DNA from: CAZTLE01 sp964614415
GTDB lineage: Bacteria > Bacteroidota > Bacteroidia > Flavobacteriales > Flavobacteriaceae
Assembly: GCA_964614415.1 (NCBI GenBank)
Contig: CAZTLE010000058.1
Coordinates: forward strand, 1-20,960
Direction: 5' to 3'
Length of the DNA: 20,960 nucleotides
Shown: positions 1 through 7,798 of the stretch, in pieces
Numbering within the stretch: position 1 is the first letter of the stretch
How the letters are laid out: the number at the start of each line of letters is the position of its first letter
Position numbers and translations under genes: made by a program
Notes under the pieces: generated by a model
Seen by the model: only the letters and a program-made list of their open reading frames with translations
Databases searched by the model: none
Told to the model about the DNA's origin: nothing

Positions 1-167
1 CCTTCTTCAAGGTGAAGCAGCCCGTAAACAATGTGTAGTAAGGTGGATTTTCCGCAACCGCTTTCGCCGAGAACGGCCAGGTGCTTTCCTCTGTCCAGCG
101 AAAAGGAAATATCTCGAAGCACGACTGCTTTATCGTAACTAAAGGACTGTATTTCGACAGAAAGCAT
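1..167 (-). CDS. ABC transporter ATP-binding protein, N-terminal fragment
   Basis: The gene starts at 167 and runs off the left edge, leaving about 55 residues. The visible part opens with MLSVEIQSFSYDK, the usual first strand and A-loop aromatic region of an ABC nucleotide-binding domain, and carries a Walker A motif GESGCGKST at about residues 34-42. It should be the cytoplasmic ATPase of an ABC transporter. The signature motif, Walker B and H-loop lie outside the window, so substrate and transport direction cannot be told. It is separated from the upstream peptidase gene by a terminator, so it is probably transcribed on its own or as the first gene of a unit continuing to the left. Confidence 0.9.
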   Translation of the reverse strand, partial: MLSVEIQSFSYDKAVVLRDISFSLDRGKHLAVLGESGCGKSTLLHIVYGLLHLEE

Positions 168-180
168 AGGAAAATTATAC

Positions 181-226
181 AAAAAAGGCTGTCGGTAGAC
201 GTTCAACGACTATGCCCGACAGCCTT
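181..226 (-). terminator. Rho-independent terminator of the prolyl oligopeptidase gene
   Basis: A perfect 11-bp inverted repeat pairs 185-195 (AAGGCTGTCGG) with 216-226. Read on the minus strand it is followed by a run of T (complement of the A-run at 181-186). The 20-nt loop can fold further. It lies 18 bases beyond the stop codon at 244. Confidence 0.85.
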
Positions 227-243
227 CGTTCAGTGGGTTTGTT

Positions 244-2406
244 TTATTGTTTCACGTCTGTATTCAAGTTTTCCGGTAGTACTTCGTACCCCATATTGTA
301 CAGGGTAAACCCGAAGATATCGGCATATTGCTCTATCGTTTTGCTCACCGGGGTCCCTGCTCCGTGACCGGCATCGGTCTCAATACGGATAAGTACCGGG
401 CTTTCCCCAGCGTGCTTTTCCTGCAGCTCTGCCGCAAACTTAAAGCTATGCGCAGGCACCACGCGATCGTCATGGTCTCCGGTGGTGATCAAAGTAGCAG
501 GATAGGACGTGCCTTCCGCCACATTGTGAAGTGGAGAATATCCCTTAAGGTATTCAAACATTTCTTCACTTTCTTCGGAAGTTCCATAATCATAGGCCCA
601 TCCCGCACCTGCGGTGAACGTATGATACCGAAGCATATCCAGAACACCTACAGCAGGAAGGGCTACCTTCATAAGGTCAGGGCGTTGTGTCATTGTTGCT
701 CCTACCAGCAACCCCCCATTCGAGCCCCCGCGTATGGCGAGGTAGTCGGACGAGGTATAGTTGTTTTCAATGAGGTATTCGGCCGCAGCGATGAAATCGT
801 CAAAAACGTTCTGCTTTTGAGTTTTGGTCCCTGCGATATGCCATTCTTTTCCGTATTCCCCGCCACCTCTCAGGTTGGGAACCGCATACACACCACCTTG
901 CTCCATCCAAACCGCATTGGTAATACTAAAGCTGGGGGTTAGTGAGATATTGAATCCGCCGTATCCGTACAAAATAGTCGGATTTTTGCCGTTGAGCTTG
1001 ATACCTTTTTTGTGGGTAATGATCATAGGTACCTGAGTACCGTCCTTAGAGGTAAAGAATACCTGTGTGCTCACATAGTTCTCAGGATTGAAATCGATCT
1101 CAGGCTTGCGATACAACTCCGAAGTTCCTTCCTGGATATTGAACTTATAAATACTTCCCGGGGTTACATAGTTGGTGAAACTATAGTATAACTCCGTATC
1201 ATTCTTTTTAGCTCCAAAACCACCGGCACTTCCCACTCCCGGAAGTTCAATCTCGCGTACCTGGTTTCCTTCCATGTCGTATTGATACACTTTGGAAATA
1301 GCATCGATCATGTATTCCGCAAAGAAATACCCTCCACCTGAGGACGGACTAAGAACGTTCTCGGTCTCAGGAATGAAGTCTTGCCAGTTGTCGGAGGTCG
1401 GATTGGAAGCATCCACCCAAACGATCTTTCTGTTGGGCGCGTTGAGATTAGTAGAAAGGAATAGCTTGGATCCTTCGTTCTCCATAACAAAGGTGTCACT
1501 ATCGGTATGATCCAAAACAGTTACAAATCCCCTTCCCGCTTCTGTAAGGTCTTTAATAAACAGCTTATTTCCCGATGTAGAAACGCTGGCTGTAACCACA
1601 AGGTACCGGTTGTCTTCAGTAACATACCCGCCTACGTAGCGGTGTTTTTCTTCCGGAACGCCTCCGTAGATGAGTTCATCATCAGCCTGGGAAGTTCCCA
1701 ATTTGTGATAGTATAATTTATGCTGATCCGTTTTAGCGGAGAGCTCACTTCCCTTGGGCTTATCATAGCTGGAATAGAAGAAACCGTCGTTCTCTTTCCA
1801 GGAAATTCCGCTGAACTTAATGTCGATCAAGGTATCCTCAACAATTTCTTTGGTTTCGGCGTTCATTACCAGGATCTTTCTCCAGTCACTTCCTCCTTCG
1901 GAAATGCTGTAGGCAGCCATCTTTCCATTATCCGAGAAGCTCAGTCCACCTAATGAGATAGTTCCGTCTTCTTTGAATTTGTTCGGATCGAGGAAGACCT
2001 CGGCTGTTCCCGCATCTTCTCCGGTCTTGAAGCGATATACGACGTACTGGTTTTGCAAGCCGTCATTCTTGTAGAAATAGGTGTAATCGCCTTCCTTGAA
2101 CGGAGAGCCCACTTTTTCATAATTCCACAGATTAGAGAGGCGTTCTTTTAGTTCCTCTCTAAACGGAATGTTATCTAAGTATCCGAAGGTAACTTCATTC
2201 TGGGCTTTTACCCAGGCTCCGGTTTCATCACTCATATCATCTTCCAGCCATCGATACGGGTCTGGTACATCTACGCCAAAATAAGTATCAACAGTATCCA
2301 CCTTCTTGGTTTGATGGTAGTTCACGGCAATTGGTTCTTTTTGGGTTTTCGCATTACAGGAAACGAGGAGTACACCAAGCAATGCAGGAATGATTAGTTT
2401 TTTCAT
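244..2406 (-). CDS. Prolyl oligopeptidase family serine peptidase (S9A), lipoprotein
   Basis: This 720-residue protein should cut short proline-containing peptides after proline, probably at the periplasmic face of a membrane. The chosen start (2406) opens MKKLIIPALLGVLLVSC, a type II signal peptide with lipobox LVSC and lipidated Cys17. An upstream ATG at 2457 would bury this signal and was rejected. Residues about 35-440 form the S9A beta-propeller (early motif DPYRWLED). The C-terminal part is the alpha/beta hydrolase domain: nucleophile Ser562 in GGSNGG, Asp646 in DHDDRV and His681 in DAGHG, with spacing close to classical prolyl endopeptidases. Length is normal for the family. A terminator follows the gene. 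An 18-bp palindrome sits about 26 bases upstream of the start. Confidence 0.95.
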   Translation of the reverse strand: MKKLIIPALLGVLLVSCNAKTQKEPIAVNYHQTKKVDTVDTYFGVDVPDPYRWLEDDMSDETGAWVKAQNEVTFGYLDNIPFREELKERLSNLWNYEKVGSPFKEGDYTYFYKNDGLQNQYVVYRFKTGEDAGTAEVFLDPNKFKEDGTISLGGLSFSDNGKMAAYSISEGGSDWRKILVMNAETKEIVEDTLIDIKFSGISWKENDGFFYSSYDKPKGSELSAKTDQHKLYYHKLGTSQADDELIYGGVPEEKHRYVGGYVTEDNRYLVVTASVSTSGNKLFIKDLTEAGRGFVTVLDHTDSDTFVMENEGSKLFLSTNLNAPNRKIVWVDASNPTSDNWQDFIPETENVLSPSSGGGYFFAEYMIDAISKVYQYDMEGNQVREIELPGVGSAGGFGAKKNDTELYYSFTNYVTPGSIYKFNIQEGTSELYRKPEIDFNPENYVSTQVFFTSKDGTQVPMIITHKKGIKLNGKNPTILYGYGGFNISLTPSFSITNAVWMEQGGVYAVPNLRGGGEYGKEWHIAGTKTQKQNVFDDFIAAAEYLIENNYTSSDYLAIRGGSNGGLLVGATMTQRPDLMKVALPAVGVLDMLRYHTFTAGAGWAYDYGTSEESEEMFEYLKGYSPLHNVAEGTSYPATLITTGDHDDRVVPAHSFKFAAELQEKHAGESPVLIRIETDAGHGAGTPVSKTIEQYADIFGFTLYNMGYEVLPENLNTDVKQ

Positions 2407-2431
2407 TGTCTTGAAATTAAACACGCGTAAA

Positions 2432-2449
2432 AGTACTAAAATTAGTACT
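2432..2449. promoter_or_regulatory. 18-bp palindrome upstream of the peptidase start
   Basis: AGTACTAA and TTAGTACT form perfect 8-base arms around AA, centred about 34 bases upstream of the peptidase ATG. The position suits an operator or mRNA leader hairpin. There is no T-run, so it is unlikely to be a terminator. The function is inferred from position only. Confidence 0.35.
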
Positions 2450-2509
2450 GCAAGCATGTTATAGCTTTGTTAGAAAGAACGCCGATTTTAATGGCTGTCG
2501 TATACCGTG

Positions 2510-2884
2510 TTACTGGAATAAAATTCGGTATGCTTTCCAGTGCTTGTAGATGAGGATAGCGTTCAGGCCAAATACAATTAACGCACTTAGAATACCGGGT
2601 AAATCCAGAAACAGGTGAAAGAGAATAATGTTCACCGATATGGGCGCCAGCAATAGCAAAGCAAAGGAAGCCCATTTGTTAAAAACCAGCAGTGCGCCTA
2701 TGAGTACCTCAAGGCCACCAACCACAGGCAACACATAGCCCGTAGCATTTAGTGAAGACATAAAGTCGGCGGCTTGTTCAGGGAGTTCAGGCATGGGAAT
2801 GAAACCGAAAAACTTATTAAGGCCAAAAACGATGAGTCCCAGACCCAGAATAACACGAAGAATCTTGGTAAAAGTGGAGTTCAT
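2510..2884 (-). CDS. DoxX family small membrane protein
   Basis: A 124-residue, almost entirely hydrophobic protein with about four transmembrane segments. It has the DoxX/DoxD-like hallmarks LGLGLIVFGLNKFFGF near the N-terminus, GGLEVLIGALL in the middle and a YKHWKAYR-like C-terminus. DoxX-type proteins are linked to quinone or thiol redox chemistry in some bacteria, but most members have no proven function. It is clearly paralogous to the protein at 6186-6587 (shared FGLNKFF, PISVN, LFH and YKHW blocks). A TATCTTTA box at 2910-2917 on the minus strand could be its -7 element, just after the upstream terminator. No terminator separates it from the peptidase gene 103 bases downstream, so readthrough is possible. 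Confidence 0.88.
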   Translation of the reverse strand: MNSTFTKILRVILGLGLIVFGLNKFFGFIPMPELPEQAADFMSSLNATGYVLPVVGGLEVLIGALLVFNKWASFALLLLAPISVNIILFHLFLDLPGILSALIVFGLNAILIYKHWKAYRILFQ

Positions 2885-2942
2885 AAAGCGATGATTAGTA
2901 TGTTGTTATTAAAGATAAAAAATTAAAAGTCAATGGAATACA

Positions 2943-2979
2943 AAAAAACCGCCCCCGTATTTATCGGGGGCGGTTTTTT
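2943..2979 (-). terminator. Strong Rho-independent terminator of the cytochrome/FG-GAP operon
   Basis: A perfect 15-bp inverted repeat (2943-2957 with 2965-2979) has a GC-rich core, a 7-nt loop and A/T tails on both sides. It ends minus-strand transcription 22 bases after the stop at 3001. It would also work on the plus strand. Confidence 0.95.
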
Positions 2980-3000
2980 AGAATTTGGTATGTCTTTGCG

Positions 3001-4638
3001 CTACTGCTTGATAAAGCGCTGCGTTTTTATCGTGCCTTCCACCAGCAACCTAAGAATGTAATTTCCGGTCTGCAAGGAAGAGACATCAATTGTATTTCCT
3101 TCGAGGCGAGCGTTCATCACCCGCTTTCCTGAAATGTCAAACACTGTATAAATAGCATCTTCCAGCCCGTTTGTGACACTCAAATTAAGTGTTTCACTGG
3201 TAGGATTCGGGAAAAGGATCAGGTCATTGGTCAGCGTATCTTCAAGGCTTAATAACGTGCCTTCTACGATGGTATGAGCTTCATTGATATTGGGAGCTAC
3301 CAATTGATCGACAACCCCGGAAGGCCAATAAATTGTAACGCTTTCGATCGATGTATCGGTTCCGATCCCGAAATGCGTGTTCATTGTGCTCATATATCGG
3401 AAGCCTTCCCCGCTCCGTACATCACGGATCTGAGTTCCCGATGGAGTAACAATCTCCACGCGGGCACCTATTCCATCAATGTTACTGTCTGTTCCCGCGG
3501 TATTGATGGTTACCCAGTTGTTGGAACCGGGAGTATTACTGTAAATGGTACCACCACTGAATACATCTACATAACCGTCACCATTCAAATCCCCAAACGA
3601 ACCGTTGTTACTAGGAATGATATTGGTATAAATGGTAGTAAAGGTGAGATCCCCGTTCCCCATAAGAATATTTCCATTGGAGACGATATCGAGATTTCCA
3701 TCATTATCAAAATCATGGGTTGCGTTCTCAATACCGGTCGCAGGAAGATTCAGTACTCCTGAAGCAGCGGTTACATCGGTAAAGGTACCGTCACCGTCAT
3801 TCCGCATCAGTTTGTGTGTTCCGGTGCTGGCTCCTACGAAGACATCCATATCACCATCGTTGTCATAATCTCCCCAGGCAGATGACCAGGTTTGCATAGG
3901 ATCGGCCAGGCCTGCATCCAAACCAACTTCGGTATAGGTACCATCACCATTGTTGCGGTGAAGCTGGTTGGTTCTGCGCTCAACCGAGCCACCACATTTG
4001 GCGATAAACATGTCTATATCGCGATCGTTGTCATAGTCGATCCAGACCGAACCATAGTTACCTCCGGTGGCAAAATCACCCAGTCCCCCTTGCACAAAGG
4101 TCAGGTTTCCGCTTCCATCATTGAGATAATACACATTGGGTTCTACATCATGACAAACAAAGGCATCCAGATGTCCGTCATTGTTGATATCGACAAAATT
4201 GGAACGTTGAGAGAATACATACTCAGGCCCCGAGATCTCGGTGTAGGCGGTTCCGTCATTACTGGCCCGCATAAAAGTCACACCGCTTCCTCCTCCGTAG
4301 AGCAAATCCGTATATCCGTTGGCGTCATAATCTCCGGCAGCCAAACTCCAGGAAGCGGAGTAATCTGCAGCGGTTGTTGTAATATTCACTTCGTCGAAGC
4401 CACCTCCGGCTTGCTGAAAGAAAATATTAATGTTGGTTTGAGTCACTGAAACAATGTCGTCCAGGTGATCACCATCCATATCAACCACAGCCCTGGCATC
4501 ACCCGTGGTGGCTAAGGCCTGCGTTGTAAAGTTCAGGGTTCCGGAACGCGTAGCGTTCTGGACAGATTCCTCAAGCTGCTGGGCATCTGCAAAGGCGATG
4601 CAACAGCAGGACATAAGGAAGAGAATAGTCTTTTTCAT
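3001..4638 (-). CDS. T9SS-exported FG-GAP/VCBS repeat protein with ASPIC/UnbV domain
   Basis: A 545-residue secreted protein. It starts with a Sec signal peptide (MKKTILFLMSCCC..FADA, cleavage near residue 19). Residues about 50-360 carry at least seven FG-GAP/VCBS blades with calcium-loop motifs such as DYDANGYTD (103-111), DINNDGHLD (150-158), DYDNDGDMD (257-265) and DLNGDGYVD (350-358), predicting a beta-propeller. Residues about 385-455 match the ASPIC/UnbV domain (GIGARVEI, FGIGTDTSIESVTIYWPSG). The tail (about 474-545; LFPNPTSETLNL, then GNYILRLL) is a type A T9SS sorting domain, so the protein should cross the outer membrane and be anchored or released. It lies 23 bases behind the diheme cytochrome gene and shares its operon. 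The ligand is unknown; adhesion or glycan binding would be inference. Confidence 0.92.
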   Translation of the reverse strand: MKKTILFLMSCCCIAFADAQQLEESVQNATRSGTLNFTTQALATTGDARAVVDMDGDHLDDIVSVTQTNINIFFQQAGGGFDEVNITTTAADYSASWSLAAGDYDANGYTDLLYGGGSGVTFMRASNDGTAYTEISGPEYVFSQRSNFVDINNDGHLDAFVCHDVEPNVYYLNDGSGNLTFVQGGLGDFATGGNYGSVWIDYDNDRDIDMFIAKCGGSVERRTNQLHRNNGDGTYTEVGLDAGLADPMQTWSSAWGDYDNDGDMDVFVGASTGTHKLMRNDGDGTFTDVTAASGVLNLPATGIENATHDFDNDGNLDIVSNGNILMGNGDLTFTTIYTNIIPSNNGSFGDLNGDGYVDVFSGGTIYSNTPGSNNWVTINTAGTDSNIDGIGARVEIVTPSGTQIRDVRSGEGFRYMSTMNTHFGIGTDTSIESVTIYWPSGVVDQLVAPNINEAHTIVEGTLLSLEDTLTNDLILFPNPTSETLNLSVTNGLEDAIYTVFDISGKRVMNARLEGNTIDVSSLQTGNYILRLLVEGTIKTQRFIKQ

Positions 4639-4661
4639 GTAGATAGTTTTAGTTGTTTTTT

Positions 4662-6029
4662 CTAGTTACAAGGATCTGTTAGAGAGTTGATCCACTCTTC
4701 AATAAGAGCGACCCCTTCGTCATGAACAAGTCGTCTGCCCAGTAATGGCATGCGGTATTCTTCCGCTGTAGTACTTAGACGGAAATGCAATACCGAGTTC
4801 GGTAGGTTATTCGGATCAACGATTTTATCAAATCCGGGAATTGGAGTATCCGGGGTTTCACAGATACCGAGATTTCGATCATCGTCGCTTTCGTGGAAAG
4901 AAAAACGCAGGAAGCGATAGTCGCAATGGCCGCCATCAATATGACAACTCGCACAGTTAATGTCGAAATAACCACGTACCCGGTCACGTAGCGGTTGAGA
5001 GGTGTCGGTCCAATCGGTCACAAGACTAACATCTCCCGGAACGGATTCGAGGTATCCCATTTGGCGTAATTTATCCAGTTGATTCATGACTTCACCGTCA
5101 TAGGTATACTCGAAATTCAGGTTTTGCGGTTTTGTGCCTATCGGGACGTTTTCTCCAAATGATTTGTGACAGGTAAAGCATTCGCTGCTGGAAGGAATAC
5201 GGTAATTCACGTTTTTAATGGCACCGCCCTGTAGCCACTCCAATTCAACGAAACCGCCATTTCCGGAGGCGTCAAGCGTAGCTTCGGTTTGGTCCTCGTT
5301 CCAAATGTAATTGGCAAACTCCCAACCTGTATCTTTTTTAATGAGCAACCTCGTTTCTATAATTTGAGTAGTGTTGTTGGGCTGCACATTTTCGTAATAG
5401 AACGTTTTGACAAGAATGGTTCCGGTAGGGGATTCAAAAACCTCAAAGTTTTCGGTGATGGAGGCGCTTACGCCTGTGGGCATCCAGATAAACCGCTTTT
5501 TAAGGGCGTAATCCGAGAATAATTTGTTTAAAGGCGCGTAGGGTATAACCCCATATACCGGAGCCTGCTCAGCGATATCACCTTCAAAGAAGTTGTATTC
5601 TGAAAGGGTATCATAAGGGACCAGATCGATATTAAAATTAACCGGTGATGCCTGAAGCACACGAACGGTGACCGTTTCCGTTTGGCAATTCGTGGCTGTT
5701 TCACAAATCGTATACTGAAAGGTATCCTGACCTATGAATTCGTCATTAGCTTCATACAGCACTATATCATCGCTCGGATCGTTTGCTGTTTCATTGGGAT
5801 CCAGCACAGATACGGTACCCCATTGCGGAGGGGAAGCCACCAGATAGCCAACTTGAGGCACATTGCTATCGTTTGCAAGAACGTCGATCTCAACAGTGGC
5901 ATTTTGAAAGACCTCTCCTGTATCCGGAGAAGTAGCTATTACAATACCTTCGTAGCCGTCATCTGACTTGCAGGAAATGAGAACGAAAATAAATACAATG
6001 ATTACAAAAAGCTGGGGGTTCTTTGTCAT
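4662..6029 (-). CDS. Diheme c-type cytochrome lipoprotein (SO2930-like family)
   Basis: A 455-residue lipoprotein: the signal peptide ends in lipobox LISC, lipidated Cys20, followed by KSDDG, a charged stretch that may favour outer-membrane surface display. Residues about 30-125 look like a beta-sandwich/cadherin-type domain (DVLANDSN, DTFQYTI). The C-terminal half has two heme c motifs, CFTCH (284-288) and CASCH (359-363), and a downstream YRMPLLG (425-431) whose Met427 could be an axial ligand. This resembles the family named after Shewanella SO2930, recalled from memory and not searched. It should transfer electrons in the envelope, but its partner is unknown. It is the first gene of an operon with the FG-GAP protein. 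The 156-base upstream region holds a palindrome at 6097-6111. Confidence 0.87.
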   Translation of the reverse strand: MTKNPQLFVIIVFIFVLISCKSDDGYEGIVIATSPDTGEVFQNATVEIDVLANDSNVPQVGYLVASPPQWGTVSVLDPNETANDPSDDIVLYEANDEFIGQDTFQYTICETATNCQTETVTVRVLQASPVNFNIDLVPYDTLSEYNFFEGDIAEQAPVYGVIPYAPLNKLFSDYALKKRFIWMPTGVSASITENFEVFESPTGTILVKTFYYENVQPNNTTQIIETRLLIKKDTGWEFANYIWNEDQTEATLDASGNGGFVELEWLQGGAIKNVNYRIPSSSECFTCHKSFGENVPIGTKPQNLNFEYTYDGEVMNQLDKLRQMGYLESVPGDVSLVTDWTDTSQPLRDRVRGYFDINCASCHIDGGHCDYRFLRFSFHESDDDRNLGICETPDTPIPGFDKIVDPNNLPNSVLHFRLSTTAEEYRMPLLGRRLVHDEGVALIEEWINSLTDPCN

Positions 6030-6096
6030 GACCTTGTAGGGTATTCAGTTAAAGATATTAAAGGCGCCCCCTAATTTAGTAAAAATATACAATACT

Positions 6097-6111
6097 AATA
6101 ATCAGATTATT
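6097..6111. promoter_or_regulatory. 15-bp palindrome upstream of the cytochrome operon
   Basis: AATAATC and GATTATT are perfect 7-base arms around a single A, about 75 bases upstream of the cytochrome start codon. It is AT-rich and has no T-run, so it could be a regulator binding site. AT-rich palindromes also arise by chance, hence the low confidence. Confidence 0.3.
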
Positions 6112-6127
6112 GAAAGGGGATTTCAAA

Positions 6128-6161
6128 GAAAAAGCCCGTTATGCCGGAAGGCAAACGGGCT
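6128..6161 (-). terminator. Rho-independent terminator after the second DoxX gene
   Basis: Arms AGCCCGTT (6133-6140) and AACGGGCT (6154-6161) pair perfectly, with extra GCC/GGC pairing inside. On the minus strand the stem is followed by a T-rich stretch (complement of the A-run at 6129-6133). It lies about 25 bases past the stop at 6186. Confidence 0.85.
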
Positions 6162-6185
6162 ACTTTGTAGATAGTTTGTATATGT

Positions 6186-6587
6186 TTACTGAAAGAGTGG
6201 TTTGTAAGAATCCCAGTGTTTGTACATTAAATATGCATTGACGATGGCCACAACGAGGGCAGGACCTATATTAGGCAGGTTCACAAACGCATGGAATAAC
6301 ACGATATTCACGGAGATGGGAACCAGCATTACCAGTGCAAATGGCACCCATTTGCGAATAACCAGTAATAGTCCGACCACAACTTCGGTAAGCCCTACCA
6401 GGCTCATAATATACCCTTTGGAATCGGCCGGATCGAGGGATGAATAGCGAAGCGTGTTAAACAAATGTTCGGCAATAGGATAGCCTGAAAAATCAAAATC
6501 CTGGAGGAACCAGAAGAATTTGTTCAGCCCGAACAATAATAGCATGAGCCCGAGCCCGACTCTCAATATAATATTTACGATTTTCAT
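6186..6587 (-). CDS. DoxX family small membrane protein (paralog)
   Basis: A 133-residue membrane protein with about four hydrophobic segments, related to the protein at 2510-2884. Shared blocks are FGLNKFF near residue 20, VVGLLLVIRKW, PISVNIVLFH and a C-terminal MYKHWDSYKPLFQ. I chose the ATG at 6587 (MKIVNIILRVGLG) over one nine codons upstream because it aligns with its paralog. It has a slightly longer first loop than the other copy. It starts 68 bases after asd with no terminator between, so it may be read from the asd promoter, and a terminator follows it. Function is unproven; DoxX-type proteins are often placed in membrane redox chemistry. Confidence 0.87.
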   Translation of the reverse strand: MKIVNIILRVGLGLMLLLFGLNKFFWFLQDFDFSGYPIAEHLFNTLRYSSLDPADSKGYIMSLVGLTEVVVGLLLVIRKWVPFALVMLVPISVNIVLFHAFVNLPNIGPALVVAIVNAYLMYKHWDSYKPLFQ

Positions 6588-6655
6588 ATCTGTTCTTTTA
6601 GTGGTTACGGGCAATTAGACGCCGGGTACCACTAACACTTACAGATAGGGGTCTT

Positions 6656-7651
6656 TTAGGCCGGAATTAGATGATGAGCTACGAGGTATTCGGCAATTTG
6701 TACCGCGTTGGTTGCGGCTCCTTTGCGAAGGTTGTCGCTTACAATCCACATATTGAGCGAGTTGGGCTGGGTTTCATCCCTGCGAATTCGCCCTACGAAC
6801 ACATCGTCCTTACCATTTGCATAGATGGGCATGGGATAAGTGTTGGTATCGGGATTGTCCTGAAGTGTAATCCCTGGGGTATTGTGCAGAAGTTGCCGAA
6901 CCTCAGCTAGATCGAAGTCGTTTCTGAACTCGACATTCACGGCTTCGCTGTGCCCTCCGGCCGTAGGAATTCGAACCGCAGTAGCAGTAACCGAAAACGT
7001 ACGATCATCTAATATTTTTTGAGGCTCCCGTGCGAGTTTCATTTCTTCTTTGGTATATCCGTTGGCTTCAAAAACGTCACAATGCGGGAGCGCGTTCTTG
7101 TGGATTGGATAAGGATATGCCATTTCTCCCGAAGTGCCGGCAATCTCGTTCTCTAATTGCCGAACAGCCTTCACGCCGGTCCCGGAAACCGATTGATAGG
7201 TCGAAACCACCACGCGTCTCATGGTGTATTTACGGTGCAATGGCGCCAGAGCCATAACCATTTGAATGGTTGAGCAGTTGGGATTGGCAATGATCTTGTC
7301 TTCCGGTGATAGCTGCGATGCATTGATCTCGGGAACGATAAGCTTTTTTGTGGGATCCATCCGCCAGGCAGAGGAATTGTCAATAACGGTTATTCCCGCT
7401 TCTGCGAATTTTGGCGCCCATTCCAGTGAAGTGCTTCCACCGGCCGAAAAGATAGCAATGTCGGGTTTAGCAGCAATGGCCTCCTGCATACCGATAATGG
7501 TATGCTGATTTCCTTTAAAAGACATGGTTTTACCAACTGACCTAGGAGAGGCAACGAGGAGCAATTCGGTCACAGGGAAGTTTCGTTCTTCCAGAACCTG
7601 AAGCATCACATTTCCCACCATTCCGGTGGCGCCAACGACTGCTATTTTCAT
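6656..7651 (-). CDS. asd: Aspartate-semialdehyde dehydrogenase
   Basis: This cytoplasmic enzyme reduces aspartyl phosphate to aspartate semialdehyde with NADPH, the branch point to lysine/diaminopimelate, threonine and methionine. The 331-residue protein begins with the nucleotide-binding loop VVGATGMVG (5-13). It has the catalytic cysteine Cys126 in NPNCST and the catalytic histidine His234 in RIPTAGGHSEAV (227-238). SGTGVKAVRQLENE (156-169) is also typical of the family. Length is normal and the ATG at 7651 opens directly on the Rossmann strand. It has its own good promoter upstream (7672-7704). Its diaminopimelate branch and the nearby alr both feed peptidoglycan synthesis. Confidence 0.97.
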   Translation of the reverse strand: MKIAVVGATGMVGNVMLQVLEERNFPVTELLLVASPRSVGKTMSFKGNQHTIIGMQEAIAAKPDIAIFSAGGSTSLEWAPKFAEAGITVIDNSSAWRMDPTKKLIVPEINASQLSPEDKIIANPNCSTIQMVMALAPLHRKYTMRRVVVSTYQSVSGTGVKAVRQLENEIAGTSGEMAYPYPIHKNALPHCDVFEANGYTKEEMKLAREPQKILDDRTFSVTATAVRIPTAGGHSEAVNVEFRNDFDLAEVRQLLHNTPGITLQDNPDTNTYPMPIYANGKDDVFVGRIRRDETQPNSLNMWIVSDNLRKGAATNAVQIAEYLVAHHLIPA

Positions 7652-7671
7652 TGCAAAGCTATTTTAGGGGT

Positions 7672-7704
7672 CAAAAATACGTCCTAGCGGACGATTTTTT
7701 CAGA
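7672..7704 (-). promoter_or_regulatory. Bacteroidota-type promoter for asd
   Basis: The minus strand has TATTTTTG (7672-7679), an exact match to the TAnnTTTG -7 consensus. TCTG (7701-7704), one mismatch from the TTTG -33 element, lies 21 bases further upstream. Transcription should start near 7665, about 14 bases before the start codon. The spacer holds a small inverted repeat, CGTCC-TAGC-GGACG (7680-7693), that could be an operator. Confidence 0.55.
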
Positions 7705-7711
7705 AATAAAT

Positions 7712-7772
7712 GCAAAAAAACACCCTCCATAGCCTGGTCCCTGAGTTACATCGAAGGGTGGCGACGGAGGGT
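7712..7772 (-). terminator. Terminator-like hairpin after mscL, with an internal repeat
   Basis: ACCCTCC (7722-7728) and GGAGGGT (7766-7772) pair perfectly. On the minus strand the stem leads into a run of seven T (complement of 7714-7720), as in an intrinsic terminator. The loop is long (37 nt). It contains CCCTGAG and CGAAGGG spaced by six bases, a partial palindrome of the kind seen in dispersed intergenic repeats. Confidence 0.55.
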
Positions 7773-7798
7773 TTAGTTAGAATGAGTAGTGTAGCGTA

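Noticed and set aside
2407..2457. Longer N-terminus for the prolyl oligopeptidase from an ATG at 2457
   Set aside because: It would place 17 residues ahead of a perfect lipoprotein signal peptide and run through the palindrome at 2432-2449.
3892..4449. Plus-strand open frame of 185 codons opposite the FG-GAP gene
   Set aside because: An artefact of the repetitive DxDxDG coding pattern; it has no start context or motif.
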